Source of the DNA: CAZFAP01 sp964516325
Lineage (GTDB): Bacteria > Auribacterota > JABMQX01
Length of the DNA: 64,000 nucleotides
NCBI GenBank assembly: GCA_964516325.1
Contig: CAZFAP010000002.1
Location: forward strand, 22,544-86,543
Reading direction: 5' to 3'
Below, piece after piece: positions 24,923-34,414 of the stretch. The number at the start of each line of letters is the position of its first letter. The first letter of the stretch is position 1. The notes beneath the pieces are model-generated. The model saw only the letters and a program-made list of their open reading frames with translations. It ran no database searches and was not told the DNA's origin. The position numbers were made by a program, and so were the translations under genes.

Positions 24923-26974
24923 ATGCACTTACCCTGGAAGTTTTGCCTCCTAATCGCCGTATTCCCTTTCATCGCCTCACCAGCTTGGGGTGTCGCCCCG
25001 ACGGCGGAAGAACTGGCACAAGCACGACGCTGGTTCGACGCACGGTTTGCTGAAGATGTCCAAGCTGAGCGTCCATTCTCCTTCATATACGACGGGAAAG
25101 CGGGCGCCGATTTGCTCAAGACGTGGACATTTCAAACGGGATCGAGGGAGCGGGGCAGCAATCGGACCGAGCGGACGCTCACCTACACGGATGCGAAGAC
25201 GGGATTCGTTGTGCGTTGCACGGCAGTCGCGTACAAGGATTTCCCGACCGTCGAGTGGACGCTTTACTTCAAAAACACCGGCTCGACGGATACGCCTATG
25301 GTCGAGAACATACAAGCCCTGGACATACACCTGGAACGGGGTGAAAGCGGTGAGTTCGTGCTGCATCATAACCGAGGCAGTCAGGCCGTCAAGGGCGACT
25401 ATGAGCCTTTTGAGACCGTCCTGCAACCCGGCGCCGCAAAGCGCGTCTCCGCCGCGGGCGGCAGACCAACCAATAGCGACCTCTCCTACTTCAACTTGGA
25501 ATGGTCTGGGGAAGGGGTAATTGTCGTTGTCGGTTGGCCCGGTCAGTGGGCGGCCGAATTCGCCAGGGACGGAGAAAAGGGGCTGCGCATTCGTGCCGGG
25601 CAGGAGCTGACGCATTTCAAGCTGCATCCGGGCGAGGAGGTCAGAAGCCCGCTCATCGTTCTCCAATTCTATTCAGGCGATTGGATTCGTGCGCAGAACC
25701 TCTGGCGGCGATGGATGATTGCGCACAATCTCCCCCGACCGGGCGGGAAACTTCCCCCTCCGCAGCTCGCAGCTTCGAGTTCGAGGCAGTACGGCGAGAT
25801 GATTCAGGCGAACGAAGACAATCAGAAGATGTTCATAGACCGCTACCTTCAGGAAGGAATCAAGCTCGATTACTGGTGGATGGACGCGGGTTGGTATGTC
25901 AATCAGACCGGCTGGCCGAACGTGGGAACGTGGGAGGTGGATGCGAAGCGATTTCCCCGCGGCTTGCGTGCCGTCAGCGACTACGCCCATTCCAAGGGGA
26001 TCAAGACCATCGTCTGGTTCGAGCCAGAGCGGGTGACCGCCGGAACGTGGCTCGCCGAGAATCACCCGGAATGGGTCCTGGGAGGCAAGAACGGCGGGTT
26101 GCTGAACCTGGGAAACGAGGAAGCGAGGAAGTGGTTGACGGACCATGTTGACAGGCTCCTGACCAAGCAGGGCATAGACCTCTACCGGCAGGACTTCAAT
26201 ATGGACCCGCTCAGCTTCTGGCGCGGGAAAGACGCCGAGGACCGGCAGGGGATAACGGAAATCTATCATGTCATGGGCTATCTGGCATATTGGGACGAAC
26301 TCCGTCGCCGCCATCCGGATATGCTCATTGACTCATGCGCGTCCGGCGGTAGACGGAACGACCTCGAGACGATGAGACGCGCGGTGCCATTGTGGCGAAG
26401 CGATTACGCCTACGAACCCATCGGCACTCAGTGCCACACCTACGGCATGTCCTTCTGGATACCGTTCTACGGCACGGGAACGGTCGCTTGCACCGGAGCG
26501 CCTTACTACGGATCAGGGAAAACTCCCGTCGAGCCGTACGCCTTCTGGAGCAACGCCTGTGCCGCAGTTGGTTGCGGGATTGACATGCGCGAGAAAGAGA
26601 TCGAGTACGCGGCTTTTCGTCGCTTGATAGATCAGTGGCGCCAGCAGGTCGCTTCCAACTACTACGGCGACTATTACCCGCTGACTCCTTACAGCCAGGA
26701 GGGCAGCGCCTGGATCGCATGGCAGTTCGACCGACCAGAGTCCGGTACAGGGGTGGTTCAGGCGTTTCGGAGGCAGGACTCCGCGGAGGATGTTCGGCGG
26801 CTCAAGCTAAGGGGCTTGGAACCGAAAGCTACTTACACGGTGACTGATTTGGAGACCGGCAAATCGGCGCAGGCAACAGGCCGCGAGCTTGTGGAAAATG
26901 GTTTCTCGGTCAACATCCCAAGCCACCCCGGAGCCGCTGTTCTGATTTACGGGAAGACGGCCGCGGAAAGGTGA
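24923..26974 (+). CDS. Secreted GH36 alpha-galactosidase (melibiase-type)
   Basis: A 683-residue glycosidase with a signal peptide (MHLPWKFCLLIAVFPFIASP). It has the GH36/melibiase layout: N-terminal beta-supersandwich (residues 25-265), TIM barrel (about 270-600) and a short C-terminal beta domain. IKLDYWWMDAGWY, KTIVWFEPERV and LYRQDFN (nucleophile D424) are conserved, followed by SCASGGRRNDLETMRRAVPL and WRSD, whose D494 is the expected acid/base. It cleaves terminal alpha-galactosides. AAGGAG precedes the ATG. It is probably exported to the periplasm or surface and works upstream of the oxidoreductase gene at 23824. Confidence 0.92.
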   Translation: MHLPWKFCLLIAVFPFIASPAWGVAPTAEELAQARRWFDARFAEDVQAERPFSFIYDGKAGADLLKTWTFQTGSRERGSNRTERTLTYTDAKTGFVVRCTAVAYKDFPTVEWTLYFKNTGSTDTPMVENIQALDIHLERGESGEFVLHHNRGSQAVKGDYEPFETVLQPGAAKRVSAAGGRPTNSDLSYFNLEWSGEGVIVVVGWPGQWAAEFARDGEKGLRIRAGQELTHFKLHPGEEVRSPLIVLQFYSGDWIRAQNLWRRWMIAHNLPRPGGKLPPPQLAASSSRQYGEMIQANEDNQKMFIDRYLQEGIKLDYWWMDAGWYVNQTGWPNVGTWEVDAKRFPRGLRAVSDYAHSKGIKTIVWFEPERVTAGTWLAENHPEWVLGGKNGGLLNLGNEEARKWLTDHVDRLLTKQGIDLYRQDFNMDPLSFWRGKDAEDRQGITEIYHVMGYLAYWDELRRRHPDMLIDSCASGGRRNDLETMRRAVPLWRSDYAYEPIGTQCHTYGMSFWIPFYGTGTVACTGAPYYGSGKTPVEPYAFWSNACAAVGCGIDMREKEIEYAAFRRLIDQWRQQVASNYYGDYYPLTPYSQEGSAWIAWQFDRPESGTGVVQAFRRQDSAEDVRRLKLRGLEPKATYTVTDLETGKSAQATGRELVENGFSVNIPSHPGAAVLIYGKTAAER

Positions 26975-26994
26975 ATCAGCACGACGGAGCCGAT

Positions 26995-27025
26995 GGGAAC
27001 ACTTGAGAGTTCCGCTCTCGTTCCC
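26995..27025. terminator. Hairpin between convergent genes
   Basis: GGGAAC and GTTCCC enclose a second GAGAG/CTCTC pair in the 137-nt gap between the GH36 and sulfatase genes. It lacks a T tract, so it is a weak terminator candidate. Confidence 0.35.
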
Positions 27026-27111
27026 GTGCAGGCAATTATCGGCTTTTCTCAGACGCCCTGATCGTCGTGTTGCCAGAGGAGCGTCGTCGAAGCCTGACGC
27101 CCTGCTAAAAG

Positions 27112-28530
27112 CTATTGGTTACCGGTCAACCCACCAGAAATCCCGAAATCGTCCTTCGTTTCCTTGATCCAGTTCGTCAGAAGAGTTCGGTGTCGCTCCA
27201 GAGTTTCTTTCCTCTCGGGCTTGCGAGCAAGATTCCGGGTTTCACCCGGGTCGCTCTGGAGGTCGAACAGCATTTCTGGATTGCGGCCCACGGAAAAGAG
27301 GTTGTATTTGTACCTCTGCGTGCGGACCATTCGCCCTTTCATCTCCGGGCTATTGGGGTCAGGGAAAAGCTCCGACACGACAAATTCGCGACCGGGCAGG
27401 CTTGGATTCTCAACTTTGGGTTTGAGGCTGACGCCGGTAACTTCTGGACAAGCGACGCCCGCATAGTCGCAAATGGTGGGAAGCACATCAATCCCTGAAA
27501 CGAGGTGCGTTCGGTCCGCTCTTGCCGCTGGGGTGACGCCCTTCCAACTTACGATGAGCGGCACAGACACAGGTTCCTCGTACAGCATCAGTTTCACGAT
27601 CCAGTGGTGAGCCGCCATCCCCTCGCCGTGGTCGCTGGTGAAGACAACGAGCGTGTCTTGCTCGAGTCCTTGTTCTCGAAGACCGACTAAGACTTCCCCC
27701 ACCTCCCTGTCGACGTCCTCGACCAGGCGGTAATAAGCGTTCAGGTACGCGCGCCACTGCTCTGTATCCCAACTCTTCGTCCACTGGATTTCCTCTCCGT
27801 ATTGTGTGCGTTCGCGGCACCTCTGGACGAACTCGGGCTCGTCCGGGGCAATATCAAAGTTATCCGGCAGCGGCGGAAATTTATGCAGGTCGCCGTGCTT
27901 GACTGGCTTCTCACGAACCCACCAGCAGATGTCGTGCGGGTTGTGAAACGAGACGCCCAGCACGAACGGCTTCTCGTGCTTTCTTCGCAGGAACTTGACT
28001 GCTTCCTTCGCCACAGAACCATCGCTCTCGGCGCCGAGCCTGAAACCCGTGCCTTCCGGGAGCGCCACGTGCTCGAACCCGGGGACGGCGGCCTGCTTGC
28101 CGCGAAGGTAGCCTTGCGGCAGATGCCATTTGCCAACCCAGGCGGTCTCGTAGCCCGCGGCGCGGAAGATTTCGCCCATGTCGGGAATGCCTTGCTTGAT
28201 ACTTTGGCCATTGTAGATCACCCCGGTTTCATGGGGCATGCGGCCGGTAACGAGGCTTGAGCGCGAAGGACCGCAGACGGGGGAGGCGCAATAGGAGTTC
28301 TCGAAGCGGACGCCGCGGGCGGCGACGGAATCCATGTTGGGCGTGCTCACCCATTTGTTGCCGGCGGCGCTCATTGCTCTGGCGCTTTGCTGGTCGCTGA
28401 GGATGAGCAAGACATTCGGTCTTGTCCTGCGTTTCTCCTCCGCCAGAAGGCCGCTTGGCACCCCAGCCGCCGCAGTCCCAATCCCAACGGAAACGTACTT
28501 GATAAAATCTCGCCGGTTCATCGGTCGCAT
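27112..28530 (-). CDS. Tat-exported sulfatase
   Basis: A 472-residue type I sulfatase. It has the Tat signal MNRRDFIKYVSVGIGTAAAG, metal ligands D46-Q47 in LILSDQQ, and the formylglycine site C86-G-P-S-R90, which needs an FGE-type maturase encoded elsewhere. GKWHLPQG supplies the next conserved active-site Lys/His segment, and FTSDHGEGMAAHHW the second metal-binding DH pair. It removes sulfate esters from polysaccharides, typically of algal origin. Export in folded form by Tat would require the cysteine to be modified beforehand in the cytoplasm. The start could be either of two close ATGs (28530 or 28521). Confidence 0.93.
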   Translation of the reverse strand: MRPMNRRDFIKYVSVGIGTAAAGVPSGLLAEEKRRTRPNVLLILSDQQSARAMSAAGNKWVSTPNMDSVAARGVRFENSYCASPVCGPSRSSLVTGRMPHETGVIYNGQSIKQGIPDMGEIFRAAGYETAWVGKWHLPQGYLRGKQAAVPGFEHVALPEGTGFRLGAESDGSVAKEAVKFLRRKHEKPFVLGVSFHNPHDICWWVREKPVKHGDLHKFPPLPDNFDIAPDEPEFVQRCRERTQYGEEIQWTKSWDTEQWRAYLNAYYRLVEDVDREVGEVLVGLREQGLEQDTLVVFTSDHGEGMAAHHWIVKLMLYEEPVSVPLIVSWKGVTPAARADRTHLVSGIDVLPTICDYAGVACPEVTGVSLKPKVENPSLPGREFVVSELFPDPNSPEMKGRMVRTQRYKYNLFSVGRNPEMLFDLQSDPGETRNLARKPERKETLERHRTLLTNWIKETKDDFGISGGLTGNQ

Positions 28531-28627
28531 GGCGCCTGCTTTGACTGCATTTCGTCGCGTGTTTTGTCAATCAGCCGGAGTCGGCCGAATCAACGAGGAA
28601 AAACCGCCCAACCGCCGTATCGGTCAA

Positions 28628-30220
28628 TCATGCGTTCTCGCTGTAGTTCTCCCACTTGATCCCCAGTTTCTTCAACGCATAGCCGACTTCACGAAGGTAA
28701 TCGCCATAGCAAGTAACCGTATGGAATCCCTCCATTTCCTCCAGAAGCTTCCGCCAATTTCCGAGGATTTCCATGTCAATCTGAGAGCGACAGACGTCAT
28801 AGGAAGGCGTGTCGGTGATTCTCCCTTTGAACCCATACCACTTCGTGCACGTGAGATTGGGGATCACGTTCGTGATGACCTGCCCTTTCCTGAATTCGAC
28901 TTTCGTGGCGGCGCCGGAATCCGATTCAAAATGCGTTACGATCTTCGTCGGCTCGAAATCTTTGCCATCCATCTTCCGAGGGGCAGAACAATGGGCGAGC
29001 GTCATGACGCCTTTGTAAGGGAAATGCGAATTGCTCAGGAAAACCGGCTTGCCGGAGATATGATGCAGGAGAATCCCGGGGGAAGTATGCGTGAAATCGG
29101 AATGGCAGAACGCTGTGTACCCTTCGTCATTGAGGAGGCTCAGGATCAGGCAGGGCGGCGTCTCGAGAATGCGGATCAGCGACCCCATGCAGTCTCCCAC
29201 GCCGATGGAGGTTGCCCCCACCTCGGACATAATCTCCTTGAACACCTTCGCCGCCAGAAACGAATTGGCCACAGACTTTTTGTTGGTGTGGAGCGAGACA
29301 CCCTTTTGCCCAAGAAATTCCTCGGTCTGCCGCTCGACATCCCTAACGACGTTCTCATCCCCCCTCGCCTTCTTCAGCCTCTCGCCGAGTTCCTCGTAGG
29401 ATACCGACTTGATGTCGAATTTCCAGACTTCCCTTGCGTGCGTCGGGCCGAATTCCTGCCCGGGCCGGCTATAAGCTAACAAACCACCGAGAGCAATGAC
29501 CCCCGTGCCGAGCGAGTTCCTCAACCCGTGAAGAGACCTCAGCCGCCAGAGAACCTCGCCGTAATCGTCCACCACAATGTCCCAGACGTCCATGTTCGGT
29601 TCGCGGAACTTGTCTTCGCTTTTCCGCAGAAAGCGCCAGTGGGCGATCTCGTACCAGAGATAGATGGGGCCGGACTTGTGCCGCAAGAACATCACATTCG
29701 GCTTCTTCGATGCCGCAAGAGTCTCCAACCAGCGCTGCTCTCCGCCCGACGCGTAAACCAAAATCACATCGCAATCCCCGTCCCTCACAGCGGCGGCTTC
29801 CGCGTCATTTCCCACCCGCGCCAGAGGCAGCGCCTCCATCGGGAAATCCGCTTCGGCAGTCAACCGCTTCAATTCGTCCGCGATTCTTTCGGCTTCCCTG
29901 TCAATGTCCGCCTGAGTGTGAAGCCCCCCATAGGGCCGCCAGCTCACGTATTCCCTTCGCTGATGGAGCTGATAGACCAGAGCCGGTTTGACTTTGAGGG
30001 GGCCGCTGGCGTGTGAGCCGGGCGGGGCCTTCTGCTCTGCCGTAGCGGCCCGAGCTTGTGATTCCGTTAGTAGCGCCGCCCCGCCCAACGCGGCAGCGGC
30101 GCCGACCGCGCTGAGAAACTGTCGGCGGCTGATTCCGGCAGCGGCTGTCTCCTGTGGGTGGCAGCAATGGCCGCCCGCTCGCCCAGTCGCGGGCCTATCG
30201 TTATCCACCTTGCGCTCCAT
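28628..30220 (-). CDS. Tat-exported L-fucose/arabinose isomerase-like protein
   Basis: A 530-residue protein with the twin-arginine signal ISRRQFLSAVGAAAALGGAA at about residues 27-46. The remainder resembles the FucI/AraA sugar isomerase fold: a Rossmann-like first half ending in DVILVYASGG, then VGDCMGSLIRILETPPCLIL, EGYTAFCHSDFTHTSPGILL and VFLSNSHFPYKG in the metal-site half. Cytoplasmic isomerases do not normally carry export signals, so either it isomerises sugars outside or it has become a sugar-binding protein. GGAGGAGC lies before the ATG at 30220; the 33-codon upstream extension is not supported. It lies 97 nt upstream of the sulfatase and is probably co-transcribed with it. Confidence 0.82.
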   Translation of the reverse strand: MERKVDNDRPATGRAGGHCCHPQETAAAGISRRQFLSAVGAAAALGGAALLTESQARAATAEQKAPPGSHASGPLKVKPALVYQLHQRREYVSWRPYGGLHTQADIDREAERIADELKRLTAEADFPMEALPLARVGNDAEAAAVRDGDCDVILVYASGGEQRWLETLAASKKPNVMFLRHKSGPIYLWYEIAHWRFLRKSEDKFREPNMDVWDIVVDDYGEVLWRLRSLHGLRNSLGTGVIALGGLLAYSRPGQEFGPTHAREVWKFDIKSVSYEELGERLKKARGDENVVRDVERQTEEFLGQKGVSLHTNKKSVANSFLAAKVFKEIMSEVGATSIGVGDCMGSLIRILETPPCLILSLLNDEGYTAFCHSDFTHTSPGILLHHISGKPVFLSNSHFPYKGVMTLAHCSAPRKMDGKDFEPTKIVTHFESDSGAATKVEFRKGQVITNVIPNLTCTKWYGFKGRITDTPSYDVCRSQIDMEILGNWRKLLEEMEGFHTVTCYGDYLREVGYALKKLGIKWENYSENA

Positions 30221-30643
30221 ATGAAGCTCCTCCTTCTCAGTCCGACTCTCCGAGGGATTGAATGGACGAATACCCTTCGACCTCTTTTGGATGCAGATTT
30301 TCTCCTCGGCCTGTCGCATGTCAACAGATTTCCGAAAGGAAAGTCGTAACCCCTCACTTTCGGGGGGCCAGCCCAGAGAGCGCAGAGGGCGCAGGGAAGG
30401 AGACTTTGCGTTTCTGTGTTCTCGGCGGGCTCTGCGGCCGCATCCCTGGCGCCGGGACCCCGGGATTCCCGACGGTCTCGGCTACCCATGACTGAGGCCC
30501 TACGCACCGGTTTTTCCTTTTTCTTGACAGACAGGGGTGTTTTTGGTTTAAGGCATTCTCGTAGAGGATGAGCAATTGGCAGTGTGGTCGGCTGCTCTGG
30601 AGCCGGAACATCAACGAATGCGAAAAAGAGAGGGATATGTGCC
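30221..30643. other. Divergent intergenic region
   Basis: This 423-nt stretch separates divergent genes. It holds CGCAGA-type repeat strings around 30372-30395, GC-rich palindromic DNA at about 30448-30475 (CCGGGACCCCGGGATTCCCG) and a good promoter at 30524-30552. No coding sequence is supported. Confidence 0.45.
30524..30552 (+). promoter_or_regulatory. Sigma-70-type promoter
   Basis: A perfect TTGACA (30524-30529) is followed after 17 nt by TTTAAG (30547-30552), 92 nt before the oxidoreductase start at 30644. Confidence 0.55.
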
Positions 30644-31963
30644 ATGGATGAAAAGAGCAAGATTGATCGCCGTCAATTTCTAAAAAGGACGGGGGTGGCT
30701 GCGGCCGGCGCCGTAGCGTTTCCTCACATCATGACTTCCTCTGCCCTCGGAGAGAGCGGGAGTGTGGCGCCGAGCGAGCGAATCACCATGGGCGCCATCG
30801 GCGTCGGCGACATGGGCACGGGCGATATGCGAGAGCTGATCGGCAAGAAGGAAGTGCGGATGCTGGCGGTGTGCGACGTGGACGCGAAGCTCCGCGACAG
30901 GGCAAAGAAGATGGTGGATGATAGATACGGCAACCAGGACTGCGCCGTGTACAACGATTTCCGGGAGATTATCGGGCGGAAAGACATTGATGCCGTTATG
31001 ATCGCCACCCCAGACCACTGGCACTCCATCCCGGCAATTATGGCGGCGAAGGCAAAGAAGGATATCCACTGCCAGAAGCCGCTGGCATATAACATCGCGG
31101 AAGGGCGGGCGATTGTTGACGCGGTCCAGAAACACGGCGTCGTCTGGCAGACCGGGAGCCAGCAGCGCTCGGACGGCCGATTCCGTTATGCGTGCGAGCT
31201 GGCGCGCAATGGCTGCCTCGGGAAAATTCATACGGTCGAAGTAGGTCTTCCGAATACGAACAGCATTCGTGGCGGGAGCATTGAGCCGACCGATCCGCCG
31301 CCGGACTTCGATTACAACATGTGGCTGGGACCGGCGCCGTGGACGCCGTACACTTCAACTCGCTGCCATTGGAACTTCCGCTGGATCAAGGACTATTCAG
31401 GCGGGCAGATCACCGACTGGGCGGGGCATCACTGCGACATCGCCCAGTGGGGGATGAATACCGAGCTCACCGGACCCATTGAGGTCGAAGGGACGGGCGT
31501 TTGGCCAAAGCACCTTCTCTTCAATACGGTTGAGAACTGGCGATTCGTCTGCAAGTACAAGGAAGGGTTCACGATGATTGTCGCCGGGAGCTTCCCAAAC
31601 GGACTCAAATTCATCGGCGAGAAAGGTTGGGTGTTTGTGGACCGCGGCAGAATTGACGCGGAACCAAAGTCTCTCCTCAAGACGGAGTTTGGTCCGAACG
31701 ACATTCGCCTTTACAAGAGCGACGACCACAAGCAGAACTTCATTGATTGCGTGAAGTCGCGGAAGAAGACCGTCGCCCCCGTTGACGTGGCACACCGTTC
31801 GATCAGCATTGGGCATCTCGGCGTCATCGCCATCTCGCTGGAACGAAAGGTGTACTGGGACCCCGAGAAGGAGCGCTTCCTCAACGACCCCGGCGCCGAC
31901 CACATGCTGTCGAGACCGATGCGAGGTCCCTGGCAGAAAGTCCTCATGGAAGCCGTCTCGTGA
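30644..31963 (+). CDS. Tat-exported Gfo/Idh/MocA family oxidoreductase
   Basis: A 439-residue protein with a Tat signal (DRRQFLKRTGVAAAGAVAFP) and Rossmann motif MGAIGVGDMGTGDM. The usual EKP motif reads CQKPLAYN: the Lys is kept but the Glu is Gln. The C-terminal domain (GGQITDWAGHHCDIAQWGM) keeps the Asp and His pair. It shares the IAEGR, GSQQRS and GxLGKI segments with the gene at 5414-6721. The ATG at 30644 is chosen from the position of the Tat signal and a GAGAGGG site; longer starts add residues without homologous character. Confidence 0.9.
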   Translation: MDEKSKIDRRQFLKRTGVAAAGAVAFPHIMTSSALGESGSVAPSERITMGAIGVGDMGTGDMRELIGKKEVRMLAVCDVDAKLRDRAKKMVDDRYGNQDCAVYNDFREIIGRKDIDAVMIATPDHWHSIPAIMAAKAKKDIHCQKPLAYNIAEGRAIVDAVQKHGVVWQTGSQQRSDGRFRYACELARNGCLGKIHTVEVGLPNTNSIRGGSIEPTDPPPDFDYNMWLGPAPWTPYTSTRCHWNFRWIKDYSGGQITDWAGHHCDIAQWGMNTELTGPIEVEGTGVWPKHLLFNTVENWRFVCKYKEGFTMIVAGSFPNGLKFIGEKGWVFVDRGRIDAEPKSLLKTEFGPNDIRLYKSDDHKQNFIDCVKSRKKTVAPVDVAHRSISIGHLGVIAISLERKVYWDPEKERFLNDPGADHMLSRPMRGPWQKVLMEAVS

Positions 31964-31967
31964 GTTG

Positions 31968-31986
31968 AGGCTTCTCGAAAGAGCCT
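31968..31986 (+). terminator. Weak hairpin after oxidoreductase gene
   Basis: AGGCTT-CTCGAAA-GAGCCT forms a stem of about 6 bp just after the stop codon and is followed by TTG. It is a possible terminator in the convergent gap with the GH2 gene. Confidence 0.3.
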
Positions 31987-32130
31987 TTGTCCGGTTGTCA
32001 GCGGCGGGTGCCGGAAGGGAAGTGCGGTCTATTCGGCGGCGCGCGGAGCCACAGTTCCTCTGAGCGCGCTGTGATCAGGGTTTTTGCAGCTCCACGCGCG
32101 TTGCCTCAGACTGATCGAACCGGGCTTGAT

Positions 32131-34341
32131 TCAGTATTTCAACGGCTCCGGCTCATAATCGAAATAGGTGTAAGGTTCTTTGCCGGCGACTTTGATGTAG
32201 CGTCGGCTCAGAAGCGGTGAAGGCCTCTGTGAGCCATCCGCACCGAACTCGACGAGCAGAAGGTATCCGCCGCCCTCCGGAGGCAGTTGGACCGTCGTCG
32301 GGACATACTGCTTCCCATACGCGGGAACGGCGACTGCGACGGACTGTCGCTTGACCTCTCGCCCCTTCGCGTCGAGCAGTCTGACCACTGCCTCCCCGCC
32401 CACTGCTTGGTCGTGATCGTTTACGCCCACCAGGTTGAAGCTCAGTTCAGAACCGCGGGCATGAGGCGGCAGGTGCTTTGTATATCGTTCATCCACGAGG
32501 TCAATGAACACAGCGGCGGGGGCGAAACAATGAGCGAACCACTCTAATGTCGGACCGGGTCGCAGTTCCCCGATCGGCCCGACAAACCAATCGCCCGTGA
32601 AGCCGCAGTTGTTCGTCAAGTAGCAAAAGCTCAAAACTCCCGCGAGCGACCGCTCGGACCTCAGCCACTCCGTTTCAAGTTGCAGCCAGTACGCCTGGAG
32701 CTTTCGCCGCTCCTCCGGGGACGCATTCTCTCCGAGGTAGAACGCGAAATTCTTCTGCGTCAGCTTCGCCGGGCGCCCGTCTCGCCACAACCATATCCAC
32801 CCGTACTCATTCACCAACTGCACCGCGCTGGAATTCAGGGTCTTTTGCCATTCCCCTGACCAATCGTGCAAGGCGCCGAGCGAATACGAATTCCGTGTGT
32901 AGTATTCCTCGAAGTCTGCCCGCCAGCTTCCGACGCGGTACGGATGCGGCTCGTCCATCTCGTCGAGGGTCATGTGCTCGGAGGTCATGTAGCCAGCATC
33001 CCAGATGCGTGTCGAATCAAGCTTCTTCAAATCGGGGATCAAAACGTTGCCGATGAAAGAGTCCCAATTCTCATTGATGGCGTCCCAGACCACGATGCTG
33101 GGATGATTCCCGTCGCTCCAGACCCAGTCGGTGTATTCGGCTCGGATTTGTTCGTCCCACCCGTGGTTCTGCCAGTACAGCCATTCGTTTTGCAGCAGCA
33201 GCCCTGACTCGTCGGCGATGTCGTACCAGAATTTCGGGGCGATCCCGACGCAGATGCGCATCGCGTTCCAGTTCAATGCTCTGGGGATGTCAGACAGCAA
33301 CTTCTTGACCCACGCGCGCTCCCAGGGCAGCGCCCCGCACTCCGGGTCCTCGAAAAAGCGATGCAGCGTAATGTTCGTTCCCCGCAGGATGATTCTTTTG
33401 CCGTTCAGGAAGAAATGCTTGCCCCTGCGTTCAAAATCGCGCATCCCGAAACGGACGCTGACGCGGTCACTCAGCAAATCATTGTCGCGCACGATCACTT
33501 CTGCCGCATAGAGGAACGGGGCGTCGGGTGTCCACAGGTGTGGCATTGCTACGGGAACATCAACAACTGCCTCAGTCAGATTGTCCCTTTTGACGAGCAC
33601 CGTCCGGCGGACGGCGGCCCCAACCTGCTTTCCGGTCGCTTCCTCGCGCACGGTAATCTCAATCCCGCACGGGTCTTCCATCGAATCGCCGTACTGAATT
33701 TGAGACGGATAGAAACTCCGTAAGAGAACCTTAGCTGTGACTTTCTTTTCCGAGACCGACGGGAGCATCAAAACACGATGGATGCGAAACTTGCCCGTGA
33801 ACGAAATGAAAACGTCGTCCCATATCCCGGGAAGATACGCTATCTTCTCCTTGTCCGTTCCGCCTGCGGCAGCGCTCGGCAGCCATGCTCTGTCCCCCAC
33901 GCGAACCAGCGCTTCGTTCATCTCCCCGAACCGGATGGACTGCGTAACGGGGAACTCGACGGGCGTATAGCATGCCATGGAGGTCCCGATGTCCATCCCG
34001 TTCACAAAAACCTGAGTCACATATTGGCTCTTCAGAATGGACAAAACCGCGTGGCTGCCTTCTGACTCCTTCGGAACCAGAAACCGACACCGATACCAGT
34101 TGTACCGCGGTTCGTAATCCTTCGTGAGAAGTTTCTCGAACTGGTCAATCTTAGGCTCCGCGAGATGGATGAGACCCGGCACGGGAATCCGGCGGGTGAA
34201 CTGCTGAGGAGGAAACGCATTTTTCGTCTGCTCAAAGTCCCACCTGCCGTTCAGGTTGATTGTCGTGCGGAATTGCTCCGCCGCTCCAACGAGCGGGATG
34301 CCAGCCAAAAAGAAAACAAACAGTACAATGATTTTCCTCAT
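32131..34341 (-). CDS. Secreted glycoside hydrolase family 2 protein
   Basis: A 736-residue exported glycosidase. A signal peptide (MRKIIVLFVFFLAGIPLVGA) is followed by the GH2 sugar-binding beta domain (LNGRWDFEQ onward), an immunoglobulin-like domain (about 195-300) and a TIM barrel (about 305-620). Catalytic residues can be placed: acid/base E424 in DAINENWD and nucleophile E512 in LVNEYGWIWLW. FLNGKRIILRGTNITLHRFF is the conserved barrel entry. GH2 covers beta-galactosidase, beta-mannosidase and beta-glucuronidase activities; no subfamily is evident. GGAGGAG precedes the ATG. Confidence 0.9.
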   Translation of the reverse strand: MRKIIVLFVFFLAGIPLVGAAEQFRTTINLNGRWDFEQTKNAFPPQQFTRRIPVPGLIHLAEPKIDQFEKLLTKDYEPRYNWYRCRFLVPKESEGSHAVLSILKSQYVTQVFVNGMDIGTSMACYTPVEFPVTQSIRFGEMNEALVRVGDRAWLPSAAAGGTDKEKIAYLPGIWDDVFISFTGKFRIHRVLMLPSVSEKKVTAKVLLRSFYPSQIQYGDSMEDPCGIEITVREEATGKQVGAAVRRTVLVKRDNLTEAVVDVPVAMPHLWTPDAPFLYAAEVIVRDNDLLSDRVSVRFGMRDFERRGKHFFLNGKRIILRGTNITLHRFFEDPECGALPWERAWVKKLLSDIPRALNWNAMRICVGIAPKFWYDIADESGLLLQNEWLYWQNHGWDEQIRAEYTDWVWSDGNHPSIVVWDAINENWDSFIGNVLIPDLKKLDSTRIWDAGYMTSEHMTLDEMDEPHPYRVGSWRADFEEYYTRNSYSLGALHDWSGEWQKTLNSSAVQLVNEYGWIWLWRDGRPAKLTQKNFAFYLGENASPEERRKLQAYWLQLETEWLRSERSLAGVLSFCYLTNNCGFTGDWFVGPIGELRPGPTLEWFAHCFAPAAVFIDLVDERYTKHLPPHARGSELSFNLVGVNDHDQAVGGEAVVRLLDAKGREVKRQSVAVAVPAYGKQYVPTTVQLPPEGGGYLLLVEFGADGSQRPSPLLSRRYIKVAGKEPYTYFDYEPEPLKY

Positions 34342-34414
34342 GGTTCACACTCCTCCAGTAGAGATTGATTTCCCCGAGGCGGTAACGGGGATGGACATCT
34401 CAACCAGGCATGCA

